Positions 45,273-56,112 of a DNA stretch of 64,000 bases are shown here, piece by piece. Made by a program: the position numbers and the translations under genes. Every line of letters begins with the position of its first letter. Within the stretch, counting starts at the first letter, position 1. The notes beneath the pieces were generated by a model. It searched no databases. It was not told where the DNA came from and saw nothing but the letters and a program-made list of their open reading frames with translations. The stretch is from Austropuccinia psidii (taxonomy: Eukaryota; Basidiomycota; Pucciniomycetes; Pucciniales; Sphaerophragmiaceae): NCBI GenBank assembly GCA_023105745.1, contig JALGQZ010000019.1, positions 5,766,001 through 5,830,000 on the forward strand, given 5' to 3'.

Positions 45273-46004
45273 AGCAGAGGTAGTTTATTAAGCAAATAGA
45301 TGGTGACAAGTTGATTGATAACCCAATTGAATATTGTAGAATAAAAAGATGCAAACTGAAGAAAAAAGGTGGAAGTAAAATAAGTTTAAAATAATTGATT
45401 CTTTTTGAGGTAATATTGGAGAATTAAAATGAGTTTTAAAGAAGGTAAATATCAATTTAAAGCTGTTTAAGAGTTCTTCATTATTCTAGAAAAAATATAC
45501 TTTATAACCACAAGCCGACCAAAATAAACCTGCGCATCAACAGACTTGGTACCTTCTATTGAAATTGTATTGCATTTGGAAAAGATGATTTTTCAGGAAA
45601 TTCAAGCAGGTGATGTGTTGCAAATTATTTCATATCATTCAAATGAACCCACTTCCCTGTTAGACATTGAATAAAGCTGACTAGTGAGAAACCTACTAAA
45701 GTCAACTTTTGAACTATTCAATGCTCATGAGGTAAGGACTAAGCAAAGTGTTCCATTTGAATGATATGAAATAAAATGGTTTTGTTGGGGAAACAGGAGA
45801 CACAATTCTTGTCTTAAATAGTCCACTTATTAGGTTTGAAATTTGTGAGTCTCAAGATTTAAACCCTAACCCAACATTGTGAATATACTGACTAATTTCC
45901 CCTTAGGTCCTGTTGGCAGAGAAGGCCACTCAGCATATTTTGGCGATTGCATTCATCGTGTACGCCAACAAGCCACCGTACACTATGGATGTAGTACGGA
46001 AGAG
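45273..46004. other. gene X upstream region, E2
   Basis: No gene. It holds an insertion of about 200 AT-rich bases (about 45325-45580) absent from E1, the large inverted repeat (about 45630-45775), and the palindrome at 45958-45983. Confidence 0.55.
45958..45983. repeat. intergenic palindrome, E2 (next to M1)
   Basis: Arms GTGTACG and CGTACAC as at 29001-29026. Confidence 0.75.
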
Positions 46005-46330
46005 TAAGGATAAGTGGTGTCGGGAGCATGTTGGGAGGGCACCCCGTGAGCGTAAGGATGGGCAGCAGTGTTGGGAGCATGTCGGGAGTGCACTCCGCAA
46101 GCGTAAGGATGGTAAGCAGTTTTGGGAGCATGTCGGGAGTGCACTACACAAGCGTAAGGATAAGTGGTGTCGGGAGCATGTCGGGAAGGCACTACACAAG
46201 CATAAGGATAAGTGGTGTCCAGAGCATGTCAGGAGTGCACTCTGCAAGCATAAGGATGGTAAGAAGTGTCCGAGGCATGTTGGGAGGGCACCACATGAGC
46301 ATAAAGATGGTAAGGGCGGGGGTGTGAAAG
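46005..46330. repeat. minisatellite M1 of E2
   Basis: Same family as 29041-29650 but shorter and with irregular units (core GGGAGCATGTCGGGAGTGCA). Confidence 0.8.
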
Positions 46331-46631
46331 CCTAAGGAGTGGTGAGGACAGAGATGGGGGGGCAGTGTTGGAGTCTCAAGTGGAGGGTGGTGGGGCGCGT
46401 AAGCATGCGAAGCACCGGGGTGGATTAGGTGGGGATGCAGAAGCCAATGAGGTGAAATTACCCAAACATTGCAAATAGTGTTGAAATGGGTTTGGCTTTG
46501 AGTGACATTCTCATGTGACACATGTGATGATTGACGTTGTCTTGATGCTGATGTGACGTAACCCACTAAATCCAGTGACCATAAAGTGACACTAACGCGA
46601 CTGAAGCATGATTTTATACTGACCGCGGTGC

Positions 46632-46677
46632 GACGTGAAGTCAATCACTGACAATTGACGCGAAATTTGCCCTGGTG
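46632..46677 (-). repeat. right terminal inverted repeat of E2
   Basis: Minus strand starts CACCAGGGCAAATTTCGCGT. Five changes from the E1 right end; four are CG to CA or TG. Confidence 0.9.
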
Positions 46678-46799
46678 TTCCATGGCTTAGAGCCATATCA
46701 ATTCTTAACTGTAAAAAGCGGGAGGTTCCCACAGGTGAGCAATCCACTCCAGATTCATGAGACATTGCCTTTCCTATGGTCACACGCCATTAAACTTAG

Positions 46800-47340
46800 G
46801 CATGTATTGAATTGTTTAAAATGTTGGGAACCTTCACAAGCGTAAGGATTGGGGTGTGAATTGCTGGGAGCCTGCACAGCTGGAAGGATTGGCGTGTGAA
46901 TTGTTGGGAGCCTGCACAGGCATAAGGATTGGCGTGTGAATTGTCGTGATCCTGCACAGGCTTAAGAAATTTTCAGCATTGTGGGGAACCTTCACAAGCA
47001 TAAGGATTGGCGGATGAATTGTTGGGAGCCTGCACAGGCATAAGAAATTGTCAGTATTGTTGGAAACCTTTTCAAGCGTCAGGATTGGAATGTGAATTGT
47101 TGGAATCCTGTACAGGCATAAGGAATTTTTAGCATTTTTGGGAACCTTCACAAGCGTAAAGATTGGCGTGTGAATTTTTGGGAGCCTGCACAGGCGTAAG
47201 GGTTGGCGTGTGAGTTGTCGGGAACCTGCATAGGTGTAAGGATTGGCGTGTGAAGTGTTGGCAGCCCGCATAGGTGTAAGGAACATTTAGCATTGTCAGA
47301 ACCTGCACAAGCATAAGGATTCGCGTGTGAAGCATTGGTA
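46800..47340. repeat. minisatellite M2 of E3
   Basis: Same 40-base type array as 23590-24215. Confidence 0.85.
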
Positions 47341-47369
47341 TTCTGGACAAGAGAAACAAGCCAGGACAT

Positions 47370-47395
47370 ATGTACGATGGAATGCCACCATACAT
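47370..47395. repeat. intergenic palindrome, E3 (M2/Tet gap)
   Basis: ATGTACGATGGAA followed by TGCCACCATACAT; decayed counterpart of 24227-24252. Confidence 0.75.
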
Positions 47396-47464
47396 AATCC
47401 ACTTCACCCCTTTTTCATGTGAGACACCCCATCTCCCGCACTCGAAACCATCCAATCCTGGTGT

Positions 47465-47469
47465 ATATT
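47465..47469. repeat. target site duplication, left copy
   Basis: ATATT before the LTR, repeated at 58100-58104. The uninterrupted site is seen in E2 near 41035 (GTATATTGTCC). Confidence 0.9.
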
Positions 47470-49454
47470 TGTAAGGTTTGACTATGAAACAATAAGTAAA
47501 AATTACTAATATTTTACTTATTGTACTATGAATGTCCTTATCAATGAAATAAATAAGATAAAAATAATTATAATAATAAAGAATTATTATAACTATGGCA
47601 TAAAAATAATTGTATTATTAATAAAATATGATAATATAATTTATATTATAAAATATAATATAATAAAATAAATATATTAATATAAAATAATTAATATATT
47701 TAATAGCACTTTATTATTGTTACAAACAAATAATAAAGGCGTAAAAAATTGTTTTTTATTAATAAAAAACAATTAATAACAATAATATTACCAATATTAA
47801 AGTTATAAATTAATATATATACTATTTATATTAATTAAAGAATTATTAAAAGAATGATAAAGCAAAAATTGTTATAATAAGAGAAAATAACCTACTTTTA
47901 ATACTTAATATAATAATTTTGAGATATTTTACGCCAAATAATGTAAATACAACTTATACAAATTGTATTTACAATAAAAAATAGAGAAATTACAAATATT
48001 CTTTGATTTTTACGTGGAAATGAGGTTTTAGAGAGATTTTTAACAAAAACATTCAAATAAATGGTTTAATCACGTCAAAATTGATGATTTCATAAGATTA
48101 TCTTTGGTCTTTAATAATATAAAAGTTTTATATATAAAGAATAAAGATGTTACCTTTTTAATTGTATTGATTCAATGTTTTTGATGCGTCTGAGGGGAAA
48201 ACAGAGTAAAAAGAGCTCTATTTATAGTAAATACCTCCCTCCTAGAGTCCAACATGCTTCTAGTAGACATGTACTGATCATATCCACTGGAATTGATCAA
48301 TATTTTGAGGCTTGGTGATGATTACATTATGATTAAACCACATTACATCATTATTACGCCATTATTTAGAGTTATCACTATAACTCTAAGTTTGATGACG
48401 TCAAAGGCTTGGCAGAACCCCAAAATTCGTGGATCTTATTAGTTTTAATCATCAACTAATAGTATTCACCAATTTTATAACTCATATGACTGTTAAACTT
48501 AATTTAAGGTTACAGTGAGTGATCATAAATGATCAAATTAAGCTCAAACTTTGATCCTTGATAACTTTTAGGATTTACACGCTACAGAAATTCAGAGAGT
48601 GAGTTCTAATAGCTTTGAATAACCACATTATGCTGCCAAGAGAATTTCATTACATCATCAAAACTCTATTTTTGTTGTTTTTTTTTGTAACTCATCTTTT
48701 CTGTCAAAATTTAATATTTGAAACTTCAAACCATGATTTCAAGGGGTTATACCTTGAATATTATAATAAAAAATACATCAATCTTCACGAATGAGCTAGG
48801 AGAATTCAACTGTCTACTTTTTTTAAGTTTGGACCACTTTCACAACAAAGTGGTCAACAGCTCTGTTGATTTTAATCGATAATTCTTTACAGGTTTTAAC
48901 CTTGTTTCTAACTTGTGAAATAAACTTCATTTCTGTATTCCTACAGTAATTACGTGTTGACTTTCTTTTTTGTTCATCACTCTATCATGCATATTTCAAG
49001 AGATATTAGCTAAAATCCTTGAATATATGTGTTGACCAAAAAAGTGCATATATTCAGGTTAATTTCTTAAGTATTGGTTTTGAAGCTTAGCTTATTAATT
49101 GTTTTATATGTGAATGTTTTTGGAGAATCCAATGGTACTATTTATTTCACATGCTGTTTCGTTGGTTTCTGAAATAAATAAGGATTTGGGTTTTTTATAA
49201 GGTATTATTGCTTATAACGTATTAAATATTGACTTTACAGATATGCCATAAAAATGGTATATGTGTATTTTACCATGGGGAATCCAATTGTATTATTTAT
49301 TTCACATTTTTATTCATTGGTTTTTAAGTTAAACCAGGTTTTGTACCAATTTATGGTTATTTTATAGTTTTAAGGTACTTATTTTTGAGGTGTAATTATA
49401 TTAAATATTTCTTGTGACCTTTTTGGGTATGTGGTCATATCTCAAAGGTTCACA
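47470..49454 (-). mobile_element. 3' LTR of the complete Gypsy element
   Basis: Plus-strand start TGTAAGGTTTGACTATG, end GGTTCACA. Contains the minus-strand TATAAATAG at 48218-48226. No gene inside. Confidence 0.92.
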
Positions 49455-49466
49455 TTCCCTACCACC
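49455..49466 (-). promoter_or_regulatory. polypurine tract (probable)
   Basis: Minus strand reads GGTGGTAGGGAA directly before the 3' LTR. It is purine-rich but not pure, so moderate support only. Confidence 0.45.
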
Positions 49467-49650
49467 AAAAAAGATTGTACCACAATCTGATATGTGTAAT
49501 TAGGGTATCATCCACTGTCCTACCTGTTCAATAGACTTTGTAAGTCTTGAAGCTCAATAATGCTTAACTTTTTTATTTCTCAGGCTTTCTTTAATGTCTG
49601 AACCTTCTTGGTAGTTTATCAGCATTTTTTATATCTTTTTCAAGAAGCCA

Positions 49651-50925
49651 TTAATCTTCTTGGGTTGAATTTCTATACTTTACAAGGTATTCCCTTTCTT
49701 TTTTGTTTCTTGTCCTTCTTTCTTCAAGGACTTTTACTATTTTGTTTTGCTCTCCTTCTTCCAAGGGGGGAATTTCAAGTGGGGGTTTATTTCTTAGTGG
49801 AAATAACTCCTTGTCACTTGAGCTGTAAGGTTTTATTAGACTTACAGGGAGAGTTGGGTGTTTGTTCATCAGTTCACCTGTGAGTTCCAATTGCACAGAA
49901 TTGGGTCCATGAAGTGCTTTTATCATAAATGGTCCTGCAAAGGAATCTTTTAATTTCTTTGGGCCTTTTATGTTTTTGAAATTAAGAGTTGATACTAGGA
50001 CCAAGTCTCCTATTTTGAAATCAGGTGGCTTATGACTTTTATCCCATTTTTCTTTTGCATATTTGAAAGAATCTTGCATACATCTGTTTGCATGGTGTCT
50101 TGCCTTGTCAAGCATTATCTTAAAACTGCTTGCTTTTGGATGTATATCCACTAAGTCCTTTTTGAGGGTATCAAAAGGAATTCTTGGCTTCCAACCTTTT
50201 TCTAGCATTGCTGGTGTTTTGCCAGTAGCAGAATGGATTGATGTTTTATATGCCAGTTCAAGAGCTGGTATTAGTGTACACCAATCATGGGTAAAACCAT
50301 CAGAATCTTTGAATTCTAGCCCATAAGCACAGAATCTTCTGATCATGTCCTCTAAGGTCTGTATCATTCTTTCTGCTAAACCATCAGTTTGAGGATGGTA
50401 AGCTGTTGAGAATGATAACTTTGTTCCAAACAAGTTATGGAGATTTTTCCATAATGCTGAAGTGAACTTTGGGTCTCTGTCACTTATAATATTTTGGAAT
50501 AAGCCTGTATGGCTAATAACTTTATTCCATATCATTATGGCTGTGTCCATAGCTGTGTCATCTTTATGACATGGTAGGAACATGGGAGTTTTGCTATACC
50601 TGTCAACCAATACTAGGCATGCATTATAGCTTCTGTCTCCTCCTGGAGATAATGCTGTTACCCAATCCATATGAACTATTTCCCAAGGGGATTTTGGTTC
50701 TTGGATTTGGATCATCATTCCAAATTTATTTCCTGTGGCTCTGTTGGCTTTTTGACATCTGTCACAGGTTTGGCAGTATTCTATAACATCTTTCTTCCAA
50801 TTTGGCCACCAAGAGCAGGTTTTCACCCTCTCTAGTGTTCTGTCTTCTGAAAGGTGTCCAGCTGCAACACTATCATGACACTCATGTAAAATATTGTTTA
50901 TCAGGGTTCTATCTGTTAAGGCCAC
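49651..50925 (-). pseudogene. Gypsy integrase with truncated chromodomain
   Basis: The frame carries the zinc-binding HHCC region (HECHDSVAAGH, then CQTCDRCQK), the integrase core with first Asp in [21 protein letters not shown] and [10 protein letters not shown], and the SH3-like part (HPTLPVSLIKPY). A chromodomain starts (REYLVKYRN) but a TAA at 49651 cuts it. Codons continue in the same frame beyond the stop. All three catalytic acidic residues are present. Confidence 0.88.
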
Positions 50926-51018
50926 AACACATGTGTGTTTTGTTCTATGGTAAAGGATTCCATCAAGGAGGTGGAATCTTCCTTCATCATATGCCTTTTT
51001 CCAAATTTCATCTAGTTT

Positions 51019-51438
51019 TTATGAAAGTGATGGGTCTTGGGAGTCTTTCATTAGAAGTTGACTTAAGATATGGCAATTTTTGTCTATCTTATAGCTTTCT
51101 TTAATTTGGTTAAAGAATTCTGTGCCAATATCTGTAACACATATTCCTTCTATATGGTGTTGTTCTTGTGGTACCCATGCTGGATTGTCAGGGGTATTTG
51201 CTAGAGCCCATCTGCTAAGACCATCTGCATTTTTATGAATATTTCCAGATTTATGAACAATAGTCATATTTCCTCTATATTCTTGGATAGCAATTTGCCA
51301 TCTCAGCATATGTCTATTTGGAGTTTTTATATTTAATAGAGATTTTACAGCATTACAGTCTGTAATCACATCAAATACTGTTCCATCCAAATAGTAATGT
51401 AATTTTTCTAAAGCCCACACTAAGAAGAGGCATTCCAT
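51019..51438 (-). pseudogene. Gypsy RNase H / connection region
   Basis: Continuation of pol in the same frame between two stops. It shows [25 protein letters not shown] and [10 protein letters not shown], typical of the RNase H domain of Ty3/Gypsy elements. Confidence 0.85.
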
Positions 51439-51480
51439 TTGGCTTGCTCCAAATCTTGCTTCTGTTGGCTTTATCTGTCT

Positions 51481-51711
51481 TTAAATAAAACAGATTGGTC
51501 CTTCCACTGGTTTATCATTGATAATTTGTGTCTGGTGTAGTGCAGCACCCAGTCCTTCTCCACAAGCATCAATGTAAAGTTTGAAGGGTAGTTTCCAATC
51601 TGGCATTAGAAGAAATGGGGCATTTGTTAAGGAATTTTTCAATTCTTCATATGCCTTGACTCTTTCTTCTGTCATTTCATAGACTGTTTGTTGGTCACAT
51701 AGCTTATACAA
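51481..51711 (-). pseudogene. Gypsy RT thumb / RNase H start
   Basis: Short open part of pol with [18 protein letters not shown], the start of the RNase H fold with its first catalytic Asp. Bounded by stops; 51712-51978 is also pol sequence in the same reading direction with three stops. Confidence 0.85.
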
Positions 51712-51978
51712 GGATTTAGAAATTTTTGCAAGGTCCTTTATATGCTGTCTATTTTAACCCGCAAATCCTAGAAATGATTGCATTTCTTTTTTGGTTTGAG
51801 GCATTGGCTTAAGTAGTACTGCTGCTACTTTATTCTTGTCTATGCCTAGACTAAGTCCAGATACAACATGTCCTAGTGGTTTTAGCTCACTTTATGCAAA
51901 ATGAAACTTTTTCAAGGAAATTTTCATATTCCCTTGGACAATTTTTTGTAGTACCCTTTCTAGTCTTGTAAGGTGATT

Positions 51979-52986
51979 TTACCAAGTTTCTGAGCAAACT
52001 ATGATATCATCAATATAGATAATTAACCATCCTTCTGATAATTCTTCAGGAAATATGGTATTCATCACTCTTTGATAATGGGAAGGTGCATTTTTTATGC
52101 CAAATGGCATTCTTAAGTATTCAAAAATTCCACAGTGGACTATTATCCTCAATAGTTTTTTGGAATTGTCTGTTAAGACATTTTGGTGAAAACCCTTTAA
52201 GGCATCCATGGCTGTGATGAACTTAGCTTGTGACAATTGTGTCAATGTCTCATGGATCCTGGGTATTGGATACCTGTCTGGAATGGTATAGGTGTTCAGG
52301 GCTCTGAAGTCTCCTACCATCCTTGATTTTCCATTATGCCAAGTTATAATGACAGGTGTAGTAGCTTCTACCTGTTCATTATGTCCAACCTTTCTTAATA
52401 CTCCAAGGTCTATTAGTTCTTTAATGTGTACCTCTAAGGCTTCACTAGCCCTTGGACTAGCTGGGTAAGCAGGTCTCCTTAGTAAAGGTGGGAAAGGTTT
52501 CTCCACATTAAGAATTGTATTCACTTCATGTCCAATTATGGCACCTAGTGGCTCTTTGTCAGTTGCAAAGGCATTTTTGTACTTAAATAAGAGGTTAATC
52601 AATTTTTCTTTCATTTTTTCTGTTAATTCTTGATTGAATTCTGCCTCTTTAAGTTGTTCAGATATAAAAAGTTCCTTTTCTGGACTTTTTTCTTCATTTT
52701 TCATAACTGTGATTTGTTTTTTGTTATTTAAGAAGCCACACTTTTGTCTTTTGTTGTCTCCTATGGTAAAATATCTATCCTTTTGGTTAGAGATATCTAT
52801 ACCATAAATTGATAAGTAGTCATTCCCAAGTATGAAGTTATTACTAGTACAGTTGTCCATTACCACAAATTCTACTTTGATTTTGACACATTGTGAGGGA
52901 TGAGGAAAAATTAGTGTTAAATCAATTATTCCAAGGGGCTTCATGCTCTCACTTGCACTACTAAATTTGACACCTTGTATTGGCAT
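51979..52986 (-). pseudogene. Gypsy reverse transcriptase
   Basis: Contains the RT palm: MVGDFRALNTYTIPDRYPIP, FITAMDALKGFHQ, RMPFGIKNAPSHYQR and the catalytic YIDD in WLIIYIDDIIV. The upstream part is the protease C-terminal linker. A TAA separates it from the protease frame (before 52986) and a TAG cuts it at 51979. Confidence 0.9.
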
Positions 52987-52995
52987 AAGTTTTTC

Positions 52996-53556
52996 TTACC
53001 AGTCTGGGACAATGGTTTTCAAATAACTTTTACCAAAACAGGTGCAATATGCTCCTGTATCTAGGTTAACTTTTCCTTCTTGGTTATCAACCATAACAAT
53101 ACTTATACTTGATTTTCCAGCTATATATCCCATTCCTCTTTCAGGTTTGGTCCTATACATTTTGGCATCTTGTATGTTTGTCAGGTTTGTGTCAGATGTC
53201 CCAACTCGTGGTAAGTTTGAGTTAACATCCAGTACTTCATAAATTATATCAATATTATTGATTTGTGCATTAATTATATTGACTTCATCAGTTTCAGAAC
53301 TTTCTGACTCTTCTGTCTCTTTTTCGGAGTCAGATTCCTCTTCTTTGTCATTGTGGTTCTCTGTTTCCACAATTTCATTAATCTTTGCCTTTTTAAGGCA
53401 ATTATTGGCTAAGTGTCCAATATCTCCACATTTATGGCATTTACTTTGCTCATTATTGTTGGATGTATTGGGCTTGAAGGATTCTTTTGATTTATCTTTT
53501 TTTGATAAATGGTTTATTTGCGCTTTTAATGTCCAATTTCTTCCAAGTCCTGCCAA
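52996..53556 (-). pseudogene. Gypsy zinc knuckle and aspartic protease
   Basis: It has a CCHC zinc knuckle (CHKCGDIGHLANNC), a Glu/Ser-rich acidic linker and the protease motif NLDTGAYC. It lies in a different frame from gag and overlaps its end (53492-53556). It ends at a TAA after VPDW. Confidence 0.85.
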
Positions 53557-55447
53557 TTTTTGTTCTTGTCACTATATATTCTAGTGCATTAATATACTCT
53601 TCTGTGGAGCATGGTTCTATACACCTTCTTCTTAGGGCATGTTCTAGCTCTCCTCCACATTTTTTGAGTATTTTCATATGCACCATTTTTTGTGACAGTT
53701 CTGGGTACAATGCATTAAGTCTTTCAACTTGTTTCAAGAACCAAGTCAAAGGTTTGTCCTTGTCTGGGTCAAAGAAAGAATTTTCAAATGCATTTTCTAT
53801 TTTGTACCTCCAGTAATCATTAGCCCACTTGGTGATTATTTCTTGTTTCCACCAAGACCAGGTATTTTTGCCATTTGTTTGCCTTATGCCATAATACCAT
53901 CTTTTTGCAGATTTCTCAAACAATGAATGTAATCTTGCAGTGATTAATTCATCTGGTATGGCATAATCTTCTTGTAGCATGTCAATTGTTTTGATAAATG
54001 ACATGTGGTCATATTCACCTTCTCCTGTGAATGTTGGCCATTCTTTCAATTGAGGTGCTTCCTTCATTAAGACTTGGTTATTGTCTTGGTGACTAAAGTC
54101 TATTATGAATGTATTTGTTAATTCCTCTTTTGGTTTAACAGGGCTTCTTATGTGAGAAAATGGTGTTGATAACTTTGGCATATTTAAATTAGCCTCATTA
54201 ATTTTATCCATTTTATCAGTAAGAAGCCTTATTTCACTTTGAATGTCATCTTTCAGATGCATTCTTGCTTCATCACTCTTTTCCACATGGTCCAAAAGTA
54301 ATTTTTGGTGTGATGAAGTCTTTTCTTCAAATGTTTCTACAAAAATACTTAATTTGTTTAATTTTTCTGTAAGATTGTCAATACTCACATCATAATTGAT
54401 TGTCAAAGTTTTTTCTTTGATATCACTTATGTATTTGTACAACTCTTGTTGTCCTTGTATTAATTTCTGAGTATTGTCAATTAATACTTTTGCTTTATTA
54501 TTTTCAATCATAAATTTTATGTTATCAATTTCTTTCTTATTTTGTGCAACAAGTTTTGTTAAAGATGATAAGCTATTATTTATTTCTTGGAAAGATAATG
54601 AACTATTTTTAATGTCTTTAAGAGGTAAAATACTATTTTTAAGCTCTGTTAAAGTATTTACAACATCAGGAGAGAAGGTTATTTCTTTGGGAAATGGGGT
54701 TGTCTCATTCTTTGTTCCTCTTTGTCTTTGAATTCCATCAAAGTTCTGGCCATGTTGAAGACATTGTCCATGGCATCTATTTGGATTTTGGGAATCCTGT
54801 AGCTTGGGGAATATGGTTTTCGTCAATTCTTTTTGTTGTTCTTCTTCCCTTCTTGGGGAAGTGGATTGACTTGGGGCTTTCTGGTAAAAGCTACTGGGGC
54901 TTCTTCCTTGGTTGCCTCCTTCTTTTTGGCATGATACTCCTTGATCTTTTTGATTTGAGGTTTGGATGATAGTGGATTCCATCCATTGGAGTATCTCACT
55001 ATTTCCTCCTCTTTGAGGAACTTTTTCAGGAGGTGCCAGGAGTTCATTACTCCTTGGTGTATTTGAGGCAACATTTCCCAATCTTTTTCCTTGTACACTG
55101 TGTAGTACTGTTTGTATTGGCTCATGTAAATGTCTATTTGAGCCCGCTGAATGTGATTTGTACCTATTTGAGTTACTCATACTTAGTTCCAATTGAGGTT
55201 CAGATATCATGGGCATTTCTGGGACTTGCCTTTGAGATAAGGCACTTCCTTGTGTGGACTCTGTTCCACTGGGGATATTGCCCTTCCTTTTCCCTTTTGA
55301 GGAATCAATTCTACCTCTGAGTCCAGCTCCATCTGATTGGATGAAGCATTGGGAGCCTCTTCTGGTAGTCATATTATAAGAAAAATAAGAAAAAGAGGAT
55401 TTCAGAACAGGAATTTTCTTATGGCAATTTATAAAAGAGGTACTCAC
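53492..55447 (-). CDS. Gypsy gag
   Basis: The frame is open for 651 codons, with the first standard ATG at 55372. The N-terminal third is Ser/Gln-rich, followed by a long coiled-coil region (about residues 270-440 of the open frame, rich in Lys, Asn and Leu heptads). Next is a retrotransposon capsid domain (EWPTFTGEGEYDHMSF, YDIRQTNGKNTW-like block, FLKQVERLNALYPEL, EYINALEYIV). Gag packages the element RNA. The zinc knuckle is not in this frame but in the overlapping next one, so a frameshift is needed to make Gag-Pol. An additional open stretch at 55610-55422 lies just upstream and may be a 5' exon or older coding sequence; I cannot fix its splice sites. Confidence 0.75.
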   Translation of the reverse strand: MSTSFINCHKKIPVLKSSFSYFSYNMTTRRGSQCFIQSDGAGLRGRIDSSKGKRKGNIPSGTESTQGSALSQRQVPEMPMISEPQLELSMSNSNRYKSHSAGSNRHLHEPIQTVLHSVQGKRLGNVASNTPRSNELLAPPEKVPQRGGNSEILQWMESTIIQTSNQKDQGVSCQKEGGNQGRSPSSFYQKAPSQSTSPRREEEQQKELTKTIFPKLQDSQNPNRCHGQCLQHGQNFDGIQRQRGTKNETTPFPKEITFSPDVVNTLTELKNSILPLKDIKNSSLSFQEINNSLSSLTKLVAQNKKEIDNIKFMIENNKAKVLIDNTQKLIQGQQELYKYISDIKEKTLTINYDVSIDNLTEKLNKLSIFVETFEEKTSSHQKLLLDHVEKSDEARMHLKDDIQSEIRLLTDKMDKINEANLNMPKLSTPFSHIRSPVKPKEELTNTFIIDFSHQDNNQVLMKEAPQLKEWPTFTGEGEYDHMSFIKTIDMLQEDYAIPDELITARLHSLFEKSAKRWYYGIRQTNGKNTWSWWKQEIITKWANDYWRYKIENAFENSFFDPDKDKPLTWFLKQVERLNALYPELSQKMVHMKILKKCGGELEHALRRRCIEPCSTEEYINALEYIVTRTKIGRTWKKLDIKSANKPFIKKR

Positions 55448-55610
55448 CTTCAGAGTCCTGAATTGTGGGTCCTGGAAAGTCCAATTTCTTGGCTTTCTTT
55501 TTCTTGGTAATTATTGGTGTTGGAGAACTTTGACAAGTTTCTTCCACCAATCTTTCAACAGTGGTTTGGTTGTCCTCTGTTGGGTTGTCTTCAAACACTA
55601 AAAAAGACAA

Positions 55611-56094
55611 ATAAATATAAGTCTTTTATATAAAAGTGTTATTTTTGTTAAGATATGGCAATTTTCCACGTAAAAATTGCTTTTATATCTTTTTTTTAAT
55701 TAAAAAAAATGAAAATAATTAAGGAAATGAAATTAAAATGAATAAAATAACTTTTTTATTTGTTTTTTAATATTTTTATTATTTTTTCTGTTTTTATTTT
55801 TAAAGAAGAAAATAAAAATGAATATTATTCTTTTTATAAAAGTAATTTATAATATAAAATTATTTTTAATTTATAAAATATCTTTTTTAATCACTAGAGT
55901 CACTCAAAGAAAGTTTTTTCAAGTCTAAGGATGTGAAAAACCACGTGTAAGACAGTACAATTGCTTTCCAAATGCGTCAATAGCTTTTAAAATCAATAAA
56001 TATAAAGTTATTATACAATTTTATGATTATAAGTATAATTTATTATTGGATAAGCCCAATTAGAATCTTTTTAAAGGTCTTTCAGAGTAAATAT
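55611..56094 (-). other. Gypsy 5' leader
   Basis: AT-rich untranslated leader between the primer site and gag. Nothing else is seen. Confidence 0.6.
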
Positions 56095-56112
56095 CACGGC
56101 CAGGCCCCCAAA
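56095..56112 (-). promoter_or_regulatory. primer binding site (probable)
   Basis: Directly inside the 5' LTR the minus strand reads TTTGGGGGCCTGGCCGTG; TGG after two bases is the usual start of a tRNA-complementary site. The tRNA cannot be named from memory. Confidence 0.55.

Larger units (their letters stand above)
31541..46677. mobile_element. E2: large transposon copy, left part lost
   Basis: Collinear with 14386-29992 of E1 (protein Z, SNF2, W, M2, Tet-like, X, M1, right terminal repeat). The left third, with the transposase and left end, is replaced by the LTR junction at 31540. Its right terminal repeat (46632-46677) is intact in length but has five changes from E1. It abuts sequence that matches the inside of the same element, so E2 is inserted into E3. 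Confidence 0.85.
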
